From contig NZ_CP043051.1 of the NCBI RefSeq assembly GCF_008121495.1, positions 1,467,501-1,531,500 of the forward strand: a stretch of 64,000 nucleotides of DNA. The letters are read 5' to 3'. Positions within the stretch are counted from its first letter, which is position 1. Each line of letters opens with the position of its first letter. Shown in pieces: positions 37,100 through 45,292 of the stretch. The notes beneath the pieces were generated by a model that saw only the letters and a program-made list of their open reading frames with translations, made no database searches and had not been told where the DNA came from. Made by a program: the position numbers and the translations under genes. The DNA is from Mediterraneibacter gnavus ATCC 29149 (GTDB lineage Bacteria; Bacillota; Clostridia; Lachnospirales; Lachnospiraceae).

Positions 37100-38011
37100 A
37101 TGTATGATATTGGAATTATCGGAGGGGGGACAGCAGGTCTGACAGCAGCTATCTATGGACAGCGTGCAGGAAAACGGACTCTGGTGATCGAAGGACTGAA
37201 TTTTGGAGGACAGATTGTAAATTCACCGAAAGTAGAGAATTATCCGGGATTGGAGAGTATCAGCGGAAGCAAGTATTCTATGAATCTGCTGAATCAGGCA
37301 ATGAAGCTGGGAGCAGAGACTGCTTCCGAGCGTGTAAAAGAAGTACGTGAGGAAAACGGGATCAAAATCATCGTGACAGACCAGAAAGAATATCCATGTA
37401 AGGCCGTGATCCTTGCAACAGGAGTGGCTCACCGGCATCTGGGGATCCCACAGGAGGAGGCGCTTGCCGGTTCCGGCGTCTCTTATTGTGCGACCTGTGA
37501 CGGCGCATTTTTCCGCGGGAAAGATGTAGCAGTGATCGGTGGAGGAAATACCGCTCTGCAGGATGCAGAATTCCTTTCGAATTACTGCAATAAAGTATAT
37601 GTGGTACATCGCCGGGATGAATTCCGTGGGGAAAGCAATCTGGTAGACGTACTGAAAGAAAAAGACAATGTAGAGTTTGTTTTGGATTCCATAGTCAAAG
37701 ATATTGAAGGCAAATTCATGGTAGAAAGATTGTTCCTGCGTAATAAAAAGACAGGAGAAGACTTCCATATTCCGGTATCCGGTGTTTTTGTAGCAATCGG
37801 TCAGATTCCGCAGAATGAAATCTTTGACGGTCTGGTACGCCTGGATGAAAATGGATTTATTCTGGCATCTGAGGACTGTATGACATCTCATCCGGGAATC
37901 TTTGCAGCCGGGGACTGCCGGACAAAAGAAGTGCGTCAGCTGACAACTGCAGCGGCAGATGGAAGTGTGGCGGCATTGGCGGCTTGTAAGTATCTGTCAA
38001 TGAATTTTTAA
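37100..38011 (+). CDS. trxB: Thioredoxin-disulfide reductase
   Basis: This 303-residue FAD enzyme has the N-terminal FAD motif IGGGTAGLTAAIYG, the redox pair CATC (Cys130, Cys133), the NADPH motif VAVIGGGNTALQDA and the C-terminal FAD motif GIFAAGDCR. It is encoded 26 bases after nrdD with GGAGG before the ATG, so it is probably the dedicated reductase of the NrdD redoxin domain; no separate thioredoxin gene lies here. Confidence 0.93.
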   Translation: MYDIGIIGGGTAGLTAAIYGQRAGKRTLVIEGLNFGGQIVNSPKVENYPGLESISGSKYSMNLLNQAMKLGAETASERVKEVREENGIKIIVTDQKEYPCKAVILATGVAHRHLGIPQEEALAGSGVSYCATCDGAFFRGKDVAVIGGGNTALQDAEFLSNYCNKVYVVHRRDEFRGESNLVDVLKEKDNVEFVLDSIVKDIEGKFMVERLFLRNKKTGEDFHIPVSGVFVAIGQIPQNEIFDGLVRLDENGFILASEDCMTSHPGIFAAGDCRTKEVRQLTTAAADGSVAALAACKYLSMNF

Positions 38012-38049
38012 GGTAATTAAGAAAATCAAAATAAAACCAAAATATTGCC

Positions 38050-38103
38050 AAAATGATCATGCAGAGAACAGGCTCCCACTTTCTTTGTATGGTCATTTTT
38101 TTG
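38050..38103 (+). terminator. Rho-independent terminator of nrdD-trxB
   Basis: 38050-38068 and 38081-38099 form a 19-bp stem with three G-U pairs and a 12-base loop, ending in a T run. Confidence 0.82.
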
Positions 38104-38129
38104 TATCTTTTTCGCAAACTCACAATTTC

Positions 38130-38158
38130 TTGCATTTTAAAAGATATTATTATAAAAT
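38130..38158 (+). promoter_or_regulatory. Promoter of the GGDEF-EAL gene
   Basis: TTGCAT (38130-38135), 17 bases, TAAAAT (38153-38158). Confidence 0.6.
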
Positions 38159-38248
38159 AACTATATGTGTTTCCGTGGATGAGCAAGAAATGGAGTATTC
38201 TTAAATTTTATATCCAACGGAGCAGGATGATATCGGGGGAAAGAAACT

Positions 38249-39868
38249 ATGAGTGAGAATTATAAACAGCGTTCGATCCTGGAGATTATGAATGACGTGC
38301 TCGGTACGATACGCGATTACTACGATTCAGAATATGTGTATTATATCGAGAGAGATGAAGAAGAGATTCTTACAATCTATGAGTGGTGTGCTGAATTCGT
38401 GCCGTGGCAGCGGGATAAGATCAAGATGCTTGATAAAGAACAGTGGCCGCGGTGGATCCGACAGGATATCACGGATACGACAGAAGCAGACTACAGTGTT
38501 TCTCAGCCATTGGAAGATGGAATTACGGCAGTTCTTGCAGCGGTAGGGGTACACAGAGGCGGATGTGAGATTTCTTTTATGAGGTCTCTCCTTCCATATA
38601 TTTCACAGTCTATTCTTTTGCAGAAGATGCAGAAGCAGCAGGAATATCTGAGTTATCATGATGATCTGACTGGTTTGATGAACCGGAACAGCTTCGTCAG
38701 ATATATGTCGGACGTACAGAAAAAAGAGCACAAATCACTGGGAGCAGTATCTGTGGACATCAATGGATTGAAGAACTTTAACCGGGAATTTGGACATGAA
38801 TATGGGGATGAGGTTGTAATCCGTGTAGGTGAAGTGCTGGAGGAGCATTTCCGCAGCTCTCTGGTGTTCCGAATGACCGGAGATGAGTATCTGGTAGCGG
38901 TAGAGGATGCGACATATGATACATTTATCAAGAGCGTGAACGATGCACATCATAAACTGGACAATATCAGTCTTGGACTGGTATCTGTCGGTTATGCCTG
39001 GGAGAAAGTGGATATTGATGCAGAAAAGCTGATCGGCCGCGCAGAAGGTATGATGCGTGAAGAGAAGCAGAAGTATTATAAGAATTTGAAAAAGGGGCAT
39101 CATGAGCCTATCATCAAACAGGATCTGCTCAGCGATATAGAGAATGGCAATTTTATTGTCTGTCTGGTTCCGAAAGTGGATGTAGATACTGAGGAAGTAG
39201 TCGGAGCAGAAGCAGTGGTACGCTATCACCACAAAGATCTGGGTATTATGAATCCGGGAAAATATCTGACACTTCTGGAAGAGACCAAGCTGTCTCATTA
39301 TCTGGATCTGTATGTGTTTGAAGAAGTATGTAAGACGCTGCGCAGATGGGAGTCGGAAGATTTGCCGATGATCCCAATCGCTGTAAATTTTGCGGGAGCA
39401 ACGCTCAGACAGATAGATGTAGCAGAAAAAATGACAGCTCTGATCGAGAAGTATCATGTGTCCTGTGAGTATCTGGAAGTAGAAGTTTCAGAGTCTTACA
39501 GTGATATGAATCAGGAGATGCTTGCAGAGACGAGTAATAAGATTCGAAAGAGCAATGTGCGGGTGATTTTGGACCACTTCGGGGCAAAAGAATCCACAGT
39601 AGCGATTCTGACGATCATGGAATTTGACGGATTGAAGATAGATAAAAGTATCGTGACCAATATTGTAGGCAACGGCCGAAGCCAGAGTGTGGCAAAAGCA
39701 GTAACAGATGCCTGCTGTCAGCTGGGAGTACCGGTTTCAGCAAGTGGTGTGGAGACAAGAGACCAGCTGAATGTATTGAAAGAACTTGGCTGCAGCTGTG
39801 TACAGGGAAGCCTGTTTAACAAGCCGATCACGATTGATACATTTGAAGTCCGTTACCTGAAAGGATAA
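38249..39868 (+). CDS. Degenerate GGDEF-EAL protein
   Basis: This 539-residue protein has an N-terminal GAF-like region (about 1-130), a GGDEF domain and an EAL domain, but key residues differ. The GGDEF motif is TGDEY, the EAL signature is EAV (GAEAVVRY), and the metal-binding DDFG is DHFG. It is therefore unlikely to make cyclic di-GMP, and its phosphodiesterase activity is doubtful; a ligand-binding or protein-interaction role is more likely. It is cytosolic, with no membrane helix. The PPTase gene follows after 4 bases. Confidence 0.85.
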   Translation: MSENYKQRSILEIMNDVLGTIRDYYDSEYVYYIERDEEEILTIYEWCAEFVPWQRDKIKMLDKEQWPRWIRQDITDTTEADYSVSQPLEDGITAVLAAVGVHRGGCEISFMRSLLPYISQSILLQKMQKQQEYLSYHDDLTGLMNRNSFVRYMSDVQKKEHKSLGAVSVDINGLKNFNREFGHEYGDEVVIRVGEVLEEHFRSSLVFRMTGDEYLVAVEDATYDTFIKSVNDAHHKLDNISLGLVSVGYAWEKVDIDAEKLIGRAEGMMREEKQKYYKNLKKGHHEPIIKQDLLSDIENGNFIVCLVPKVDVDTEEVVGAEAVVRYHHKDLGIMNPGKYLTLLEETKLSHYLDLYVFEEVCKTLRRWESEDLPMIPIAVNFAGATLRQIDVAEKMTALIEKYHVSCEYLEVEVSESYSDMNQEMLAETSNKIRKSNVRVILDHFGAKESTVAILTIMEFDGLKIDKSIVTNIVGNGRSQSVAKAVTDACCQLGVPVSASGVETRDQLNVLKELGCSCVQGSLFNKPITIDTFEVRYLKG

Positions 39869-39872
39869 AAGT

Positions 39873-40514
39873 ATGATACGTACCTGGCTTGCAGATATCA
39901 GAGCACTGTATGATGAGGAATGTTATCAGAAATATTTTGCAGCACTTCCTGCGTTTCGACAAGAGAAAGCAAGGAAGCTGTTGTTTCAGAAAGACAGGGC
40001 TCAGAGTGCAGGGGCATGGCTTTTATTGGAGGAGATCAGAAAGCGGTACAAAATTTCCGACCGGGCAGTTTACAATCTTTCGCATTCCGGGGATTATGTG
40101 CTGTGCTCGATCGACACTGATGCAAGAGAGGGCGTACAGCTTGGATGTGATATTGAGAAAGTCCAAAAGGCCAGAATGGAGTTAGCAAAACGTTTTTTTT
40201 GCCGCAGTGAATATGAAGATATTTTCAGATGTGATTCAAAAGAGGCAAGAGCGGAAAAGTTCTGCAGATACTGGGTACTAAAAGAAAGTTTCATGAAAGC
40301 GACCAGAAAGGGAATGGCACTGAAGATGTCATCGTTTGAGATCCTGCTTTCGAATCCACCCAGGCTGATAAAAAAGCCGGAGGAGTTTGAAGAGACATAT
40401 TATTATTGTGAGTACCCTCTGGAAGGATTTCCTTATCGAATCGCAGTCTGTTCGAACGATTCAGAGTTAGATTCTAGAATACAAATGGAGTTAAAAGAAA
40501 TATGGCAAGAGTAA
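39873..40514 (+). CDS. Sfp-type 4'-phosphopantetheinyl transferase
   Basis: This 213-residue enzyme attaches phosphopantetheine from CoA to carrier proteins. It has the family motifs LSHSGDYVLCS, GCDIEKV (Mg-binding Asp and Glu) and WVLKESFMKATRKG. No carrier protein, NRPS or PKS gene lies in the window, so its target is elsewhere. The start is 4 bases after the previous stop, which indicates coupling. Its end overlaps the next gene by 13 bases. Confidence 0.88.
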   Translation: MIRTWLADIRALYDEECYQKYFAALPAFRQEKARKLLFQKDRAQSAGAWLLLEEIRKRYKISDRAVYNLSHSGDYVLCSIDTDAREGVQLGCDIEKVQKARMELAKRFFCRSEYEDIFRCDSKEARAEKFCRYWVLKESFMKATRKGMALKMSSFEILLSNPPRLIKKPEEFEETYYYCEYPLEGFPYRIAVCSNDSELDSRIQMELKEIWQE

Positions 40515-41293
40515 ATCGAAAAGCGAAAAAAATACTGATCACAGGGATGATCCTTGGAGCGGCAGCAGGGATTTTGCTCACATTTCTGGCAGCAAACAGC
40601 AAGATGCATGACAAAAATGATGAGATCAAAACTGTCAAGGCAAAGTATGAAAAAGAAGCGAAATCTTTGAAGAAGCAGCTGAAGGAAGCAAAGAATGAGC
40701 AAAAAGAAGTAAACCTGCAGTCAAATGAATGGAATCTGCTCCTGGTGAACAGTTCTTATCCGCTTGCAGCAGACTATTCACCGGAATTGACGGCTGTAGA
40801 TGATGAAGATCATAAAGTAGACTCCCGGATTGTAGAGTCTGTAAATAAAATGCTTCAGGATGCGAAAACAGCGGGGATGAATCTGAAGATCATTTCAGCA
40901 TACCGTTCGTATGATGATCAGAAGAATGTGTTCAATGATACCATGCAGTCATGGCTCAGTCAGGGATATTCGTATTTAGATTCTTACGATGAGACGAAAA
41001 AGTCTGTAGCAGTTCCGGGAACAAGTGAACATGCAACGGGGCTTGCACTGGATATCACATCTGAGTCGAACCAGACACTGGATGAGACACAGGCACAGAC
41101 GCAAGAGCAGCAGTGGCTGATGAAGAACTGCCAGAATTATGGATTTATTCTGCGTTATCCGAAGGATAAGACAGATATAACCCAGTATATTTATGAGCCG
41201 TGGCATTACCGCTATGTGGGAGAAGAGGCTGCAAAGGCGATCATGGAAAAAGGAATTACGCTGGAAGAATATCTGGCACAGATACAAAAATAA
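40502..41293 (+). CDS. D-alanyl-D-alanine carboxypeptidase, VanY type
   Basis: This 263-residue protein has an N-terminal membrane anchor (about 10-31), a coiled coil of about 40 residues and a peptidase M15B domain. The zinc and catalytic residues are visible in SEHATGLALDI (His, Asp) and EPWHYRYVG (Glu, His). It trims the terminal D-Ala of peptidoglycan stem peptides outside the cell. There is no vancomycin-resistance context, so it is a housekeeping wall enzyme. A good ribosome-binding site is lacking, which suggests coupling to the PPTase gene. Confidence 0.88.
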   Translation: MARVNRKAKKILITGMILGAAAGILLTFLAANSKMHDKNDEIKTVKAKYEKEAKSLKKQLKEAKNEQKEVNLQSNEWNLLLVNSSYPLAADYSPELTAVDDEDHKVDSRIVESVNKMLQDAKTAGMNLKIISAYRSYDDQKNVFNDTMQSWLSQGYSYLDSYDETKKSVAVPGTSEHATGLALDITSESNQTLDETQAQTQEQQWLMKNCQNYGFILRYPKDKTDITQYIYEPWHYRYVGEEAAKAIMEKGITLEEYLAQIQK

Positions 41294-41298
41294 GCAGG

Positions 41299-41340
41299 AA
41301 GAGTTTTTATTTCGCAAGCCGGGATAGAAACTCTTTTCTT
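41299..41340 (+). terminator. Rho-independent terminator
   Basis: AAGAGTTTTTAT and ATAGAAACTCTT form a 12-bp stem (one G-U pair), then TTCTTTCT. Confidence 0.75.
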
Positions 41341-41367
41341 TCTATAGCGGAAAAACAGGCTTTGCGA

Positions 41368-41396
41368 TTGACGCATAAAATGGGATTTGCTACAAT
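41368..41396 (+). promoter_or_regulatory. Promoter of the HTH-protein gene
   Basis: TTGACG (41368-41373), 17 bases, TACAAT (41391-41396), about 70 bases before the ATG. Confidence 0.75.
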
Positions 41397-41466
41397 GAGA
41401 GAAGTTGGGTGACGGGAAATAAAAACATTTCCTGTCTGATGTAAAAATCCGAGAAGGAGGAAGAGC

Positions 41467-42135
41467 ATGGAAGATCTTACATTTGGAGAACAGGTCAAGG
41501 TAGTATTGAGCCGAAAAGGCATGACCATAAAGGAACTTGCGGAGATTATAGAAGAAAAGACCGGAATGAAAATGTCCAGACAGAATCTGACGCAGAGACT
41601 GGGAAGAGACAATTTTCAGGAGCAGGATATGCGGATGATCGCGTCGATCTTAGACTGTCCGTTTCAGCTGAGTATTTTAGGCGGAGAATCTGCTGAACTG
41701 ACGCCTGCGGATCTGCGTACCGTAGAAGAGATGCGCAGAAAAGAAGGAAAATTAGAGGATGGAGAGCCGACACTTGAAGAGATGCAGATAGAGCTTCCGC
41801 TGGAAGAGTTAAAGCCACATGAGGAAGAAGAGAATCAGGAGCGTACCATCGAGGAGATCGCAAAGGATATTCCGATTTCTTCCGTGATGAAGCGGGCGGA
41901 AGAAGAGGATGCAAAACGAGAAGATCTGTCTGTGGGTGATATCAATCCATATACAGGTCATGAGTACCAGTCCAACAGTGTCAGAATGCATCCGAGTCGG
42001 ATCGGATATGTTCAGGTATACGACAGAAGGACTCATAAGTGGAAAGATATGACAGAGTGGGCATTTCTTGGAGAGCAGGAGAGAAAGAAAGCGATGCTTG
42101 GAAGGGAGTATGTGCCGCCGGTTTATCTGGATTAA
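41467..42135 (+). CDS. Helix-turn-helix protein with acidic linker
   Basis: This 222-residue protein starts with an XRE-like helix-turn-helix region (QVKVVLSRKGMTIKELAEII, MSRQNLTQRLG), followed by a Glu-rich linker (about 95-145) and a C-terminal tail with INPYTGHEY and RTHKWKDMTEWAFLGEQE. I do not know a named family; the DNA-binding role is inferred from the first 70 residues. AAGGAGG precedes the ATG. The dGTPase gene follows 13 bases after its stop. Confidence 0.68.
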   Translation: MEDLTFGEQVKVVLSRKGMTIKELAEIIEEKTGMKMSRQNLTQRLGRDNFQEQDMRMIASILDCPFQLSILGGESAELTPADLRTVEEMRRKEGKLEDGEPTLEEMQIELPLEELKPHEEEENQERTIEEIAKDIPISSVMKRAEEEDAKREDLSVGDINPYTGHEYQSNSVRMHPSRIGYVQVYDRRTHKWKDMTEWAFLGEQERKKAMLGREYVPPVYLD

Positions 42136-42148
42136 AAGGAGGCTGTCT

Positions 42149-43561
42149 ATGGAGTGGAAGACCTTATTATCTGAAAAGCGGATGCGGGGATCCGGAAAGA
42201 AACAGAATGCGAAAAAATCGGATTTCCGCAGTGAGTTTGAAAAGGACTATCATCGGATCATAGGAAGTGCGTCATTTCGGAGACTGCAGGATAAGACGCA
42301 GGTATTTCCTCTGGATCAGAGCGATTTTGTACGGACAAGACTGACGCATTCTCTGGAAGTGTCTTCTCTTGCCAAGTCGCTGGGACAGAATATCGGTGAA
42401 GCAATCCTGGAGCGTGGAGCGGATCAAAAGTTTACCCGGAAGATGAAGGAGGATATTTCTCATATTCTGGAATGTGCCGGGCTGATCCATGATATCGGCA
42501 ATCCGCCGTTCGGGCATTTCGGGGAGCTGGCGATCCGGGACTGGTTTGTGCGGAAGCTTCCCGAACTGCATTATAAGAGACAGACTCTGGATATGATATT
42601 GAGTCCGCAGATGAAAGAGGACTTCTATCATTTTGAGGGAAATGCACAGGCACTCCGACTGGTAACGAGACTTCATTATCTGGTGGATGAGTACGGGATG
42701 AATCTGACCTATGCACTGCTCAATACGATTATAAAATATCCGGTTTCGTCCACACAGGTCCATCCGGATTCCGGGAATATCAGAGAAAAGAAGATGGGAT
42801 ATTTTCTGGCAGATGAGAAGATATTTGAGGAGATCACGCAGGAGACGAAGACAGGGAACTGCCGTCATCCTCTGACCTATATTCTTGAGGCTGCGGATGA
42901 TCTGGCTTATAAGACGGCAGATATCGAAGATGCATTTGTAAAAGGATTTCTGTCGTATCATGCGTTTAAAGAAGAACTCGTATGTCTGAATGAGCAATAT
43001 CCAGATTCCGGGTTTGACGGAGTTTTAAAGCTGAAAGAACTGTATCAGAGAGGTCAGGAAAAGGGTGTTCAAAATCCGGAGGCTTATGCCATCAAGAACT
43101 GGATCATTCGCGCGCAGGGATTTCTGATCGACTGTGCGACAAAAGGATTTATGGATCACTATGAAGAAATCATGGCAGGGACGTTTCAAAGAGATCTCTT
43201 TCGCGGTACCTTTGGAGAAAAACTGATGGAATGTCTCGGTAATATCGCATACCGGTATGTATTCTCCTCCAGAGAAATTTACCGGATGGAAGTCAAAGAA
43301 GCAGTGATCCTGGACTTTTTGATGGAGCGTATGATTCAGGCTGTTTTGTACTATGATACCGACAGGGAGTTAAATGCCATTGACAGCCGGGTATTGTCAT
43401 TTATTTCAGATAACTATAAAAAGGCTTACAGTTATCAGGCAGAAGGAAAGAGCGAGGCAGAGAAGCTGTATCTCCGCCTGCTTCTGGTGACAGACTATGT
43501 CTGTGGGATGACAGACAGCTATGCAAAGCGCCTGTATCAGGATATGAACGGGATTATTTAA
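42149..43561 (+). CDS. dgt: Deoxyguanosinetriphosphate triphosphohydrolase-like HD protein
   Basis: This 470-residue HD-domain enzyme hydrolyses dNTPs (usually dGTP) to the nucleoside and triphosphate. Metal ligands are visible in RTRLTHSLEV (His), GLIHDIGNPPFGH (His-Asp pair) and AADDLAYKTADIED (Asp). AAAGGAGG precedes the ATG at 42149; an earlier in-frame ATG lies within the HTH gene. It overlaps the convergent DUF6128-type gene by 8 bases. It balances the dNTP pool together with NrdD. Confidence 0.9.
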   Translation: MEWKTLLSEKRMRGSGKKQNAKKSDFRSEFEKDYHRIIGSASFRRLQDKTQVFPLDQSDFVRTRLTHSLEVSSLAKSLGQNIGEAILERGADQKFTRKMKEDISHILECAGLIHDIGNPPFGHFGELAIRDWFVRKLPELHYKRQTLDMILSPQMKEDFYHFEGNAQALRLVTRLHYLVDEYGMNLTYALLNTIIKYPVSSTQVHPDSGNIREKKMGYFLADEKIFEEITQETKTGNCRHPLTYILEAADDLAYKTADIEDAFVKGFLSYHAFKEELVCLNEQYPDSGFDGVLKLKELYQRGQEKGVQNPEAYAIKNWIIRAQGFLIDCATKGFMDHYEEIMAGTFQRDLFRGTFGEKLMECLGNIAYRYVFSSREIYRMEVKEAVILDFLMERMIQAVLYYDTDRELNAIDSRVLSFISDNYKKAYSYQAEGKSEAEKLYLRLLLVTDYVCGMTDSYAKRLYQDMNGII

Positions 43562-44369
43562 GACAGCGGCACCAGTAGCCGAAGTCTTTATCCGTGCTGC
43601 ATTCGTCTTCGGAGAGCGCCAGTTTTTGATGGTATTCTCTCGTAAACTGAGGAAATCCGAATAACTCGGCAGCATGTGCTTCACGGGGAGAATAAATACC
43701 GGGAACACCAAGCCACTGATGTCCGTCTTCTTCCAGTAAAAGAAGATGATGGTAGTTGTGGTATCCATGCAGCAGAAAGCTGTTGTTGGCAAGCCGCCAG
43801 AATGGTTTTTGCAGGGAGGAGAGATCTTCATAACTGAGTTTGCGTATGCGGGAAGTCGGTTCGCAAGGTTGTGCGGTTTCTTCTGGCGGCTCGCACATTT
43901 TTTCTTCTGCAAGGACAGATGGGGTTTCAGGTTCTGGAGCCGGTATAGATTCTGATTCCGAGTCCGGCTCCTGGCAGGGGGCGGGTTCCATCCAGTCAGT
44001 CAGAAGGTTTACAGAAAATGGCCGGTTGCCTGTAGAAGCGGCGAAATATCTGCCGTCTGCGGTTTGCAGAAGAAAACCATGGAGCTTCGCTAATGTCAGA
44101 TTCGGTGGAAAGTCAGCTTCTGAAAGTGTGACACGACAGGATACACACTGATTTTGTGTGGGAAGCTCTGCCACAGTTTTTTTCCGGGGTTTGTCTTTCT
44201 CGAAAAAGAACATGGACAGAGGAAGTTTTTCCTGTGATGCAGCAGGAATCTGCCGGATGGAGATCTGGAGATGACAGGACTGAAAAGTCTGCGTCAGTTT
44301 TAAAAAGCCTACATTTCGAATTTTTTTGTCCGCTTGATATTCATAGAAATAATAGATACCGGGTGTCAT
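43554..44369 (-). CDS. DUF6128-like protein
   Basis: This protein (271 residues) has an N-terminal beta-rich domain (YYFYEYQADKKIRNVGFLKL), a Pro/Glu-rich linker (about 135-175) and a C-terminal domain with KPFWRLANNSFLLHGYHNYH and GHQWLGVPGIYSPRE. I associate this with DUF6128 of Lachnospiraceae; the function is unknown. The start at 44369 has GAGG 8 bases upstream, while the longer frame begins with an unsupported TTG. It has no signal peptide. Confidence 0.66.
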   Translation of the reverse strand: MTPGIYYFYEYQADKKIRNVGFLKLTQTFQSCHLQISIRQIPAASQEKLPLSMFFFEKDKPRKKTVAELPTQNQCVSCRVTLSEADFPPNLTLAKLHGFLLQTADGRYFAASTGNRPFSVNLLTDWMEPAPCQEPDSESESIPAPEPETPSVLAEEKMCEPPEETAQPCEPTSRIRKLSYEDLSSLQKPFWRLANNSFLLHGYHNYHHLLLLEEDGHQWLGVPGIYSPREAHAAELFGFPQFTREYHQKLALSEDECSTDKDFGYWCRCLK

Positions 44370-44464
44370 ATAATACCTCAGGTCTTGTCTTTCTTCTAAT
44401 GTATTCAATGTGTGGGAAAAAAGAACCGGATCAGGGCAGAGAGAAATTGGAAAGAGGAAACATT

Positions 44465-44947
44465 ATGAATCAGGATGAAAAATATATGCGGGAAGCGATC
44501 CGTCAGGCAAAAAAAGCATACGCTCTGGAGGAGGTTCCCATTGGCTGTGTGATCGTGTATCAGGATAAGATCATTGGACGCGGATATAACAGAAGGACAG
44601 TGGATAAGAACACACTGGCTCACGCGGAGCTGCAGGCGATCCGCAAAGCAAGCAAAAAAATGGATGACTGGCGATTGGAAGACTGCACCATGTATGTGAC
44701 ACTGGAGCCGTGCCAGATGTGTTCCGGAGCGATCGTGCAGGCGCGGATCAAACGGGTGGTAGTCGGGTGTATGAATCCCAAGGCGGGCTGCGCGGGTTCG
44801 ATCCTGAATCTTCTGGATATGAAAGAGTTCAATCATCAGGTGGAACTGACAACGGGAGTTCTGGAAGAACAGTGCAGTGGGATGATGAAACAGTTTTTTA
44901 AGGAACTGCGTCAGAAACAAAAAGATAAAAAAAAGAAGTCTGAATAA
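44465..44947 (+). CDS. tadA: tRNA-specific adenosine deaminase
   Basis: This 160-residue zinc deaminase converts A34 to inosine in tRNA-Arg(ACG). The catalytic HAE is in THA/LAHAELQAI, and the zinc Cys pair is in PCQMC. AAAGAGG precedes the ATG at 44465. The C-terminus is a Lys-rich tail (KQKDKKKKSE). It converges on the SRP RNA gene. Confidence 0.94.
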   Translation: MNQDEKYMREAIRQAKKAYALEEVPIGCVIVYQDKIIGRGYNRRTVDKNTLAHAELQAIRKASKKMDDWRLEDCTMYVTLEPCQMCSGAIVQARIKRVVVGCMNPKAGCAGSILNLLDMKEFNHQVELTTGVLEEQCSGMMKQFFKELRQKQKDKKKKSE

Positions 44948-44989
44948 CTCAAACTTCCTGTTTTTGCGGAAAATCATTCGTGCATTACG

Positions 44990-45240
44990 CTTCGAATGCA
45001 TCACCCCATACGTTACCTCGGTAGTTAACTCAACCCAGGCACCCCTACGGCACCCGAGAGGTTCTGCTTAGTGCTGCTTCGTTCCCGACCTGACACGGTT
45101 CACAGATTCCCGTCGCGTAGGACCCAAATCTCAACGCCACTTTCCGAGGGCAGCTATGCAATGCTGCACCCTCTGCGTAATATCACCCCTGCTATAGCGG
45201 ATTGCAGGTACAAGGTACCGCTAACACCCCGGCTGCACGG
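44990..45240 (-). ncRNA. ffs: Signal recognition particle RNA, long bacterial form
   Basis: The minus strand contains the SRP RNA S-domain core GTCAGGTCGGGAACGAAGCA (complement near 45070-45100). Its 5' end (GCAGCCGGGG, complement near 45226-45236) looks like an Alu-domain start, as in the B. subtilis-type molecule of about 265 bases. The two halves pair over a long helix. The RNA joins Ffh in delivering nascent proteins to the membrane. The 5' end is set by a promoter seven bases upstream; the 3' end is approximate. Confidence 0.9.
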
Positions 45241-45246
45241 TTTTTA

Positions 45247-45275
45247 ATTTTACATGGTTTTGATTCAAATGTCAA
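45247..45275 (-). promoter_or_regulatory. Promoter of the SRP RNA
   Basis: On the minus strand, TTGACA (45275-45270), 17 bases, TAAAAT (45252-45247). It is divergent from the DUF4080 gene and lies within 20 bases of that gene's start. Confidence 0.85.
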
Positions 45276-45292
45276 CGGATATGGAGGTTTTT

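Noticed and set aside
44156-44464. N-terminal extension of TadA
   Set aside because: The core enzyme starts at 44465 with its own ribosome-binding site; the extension is antisense to the DUF6128-like gene.
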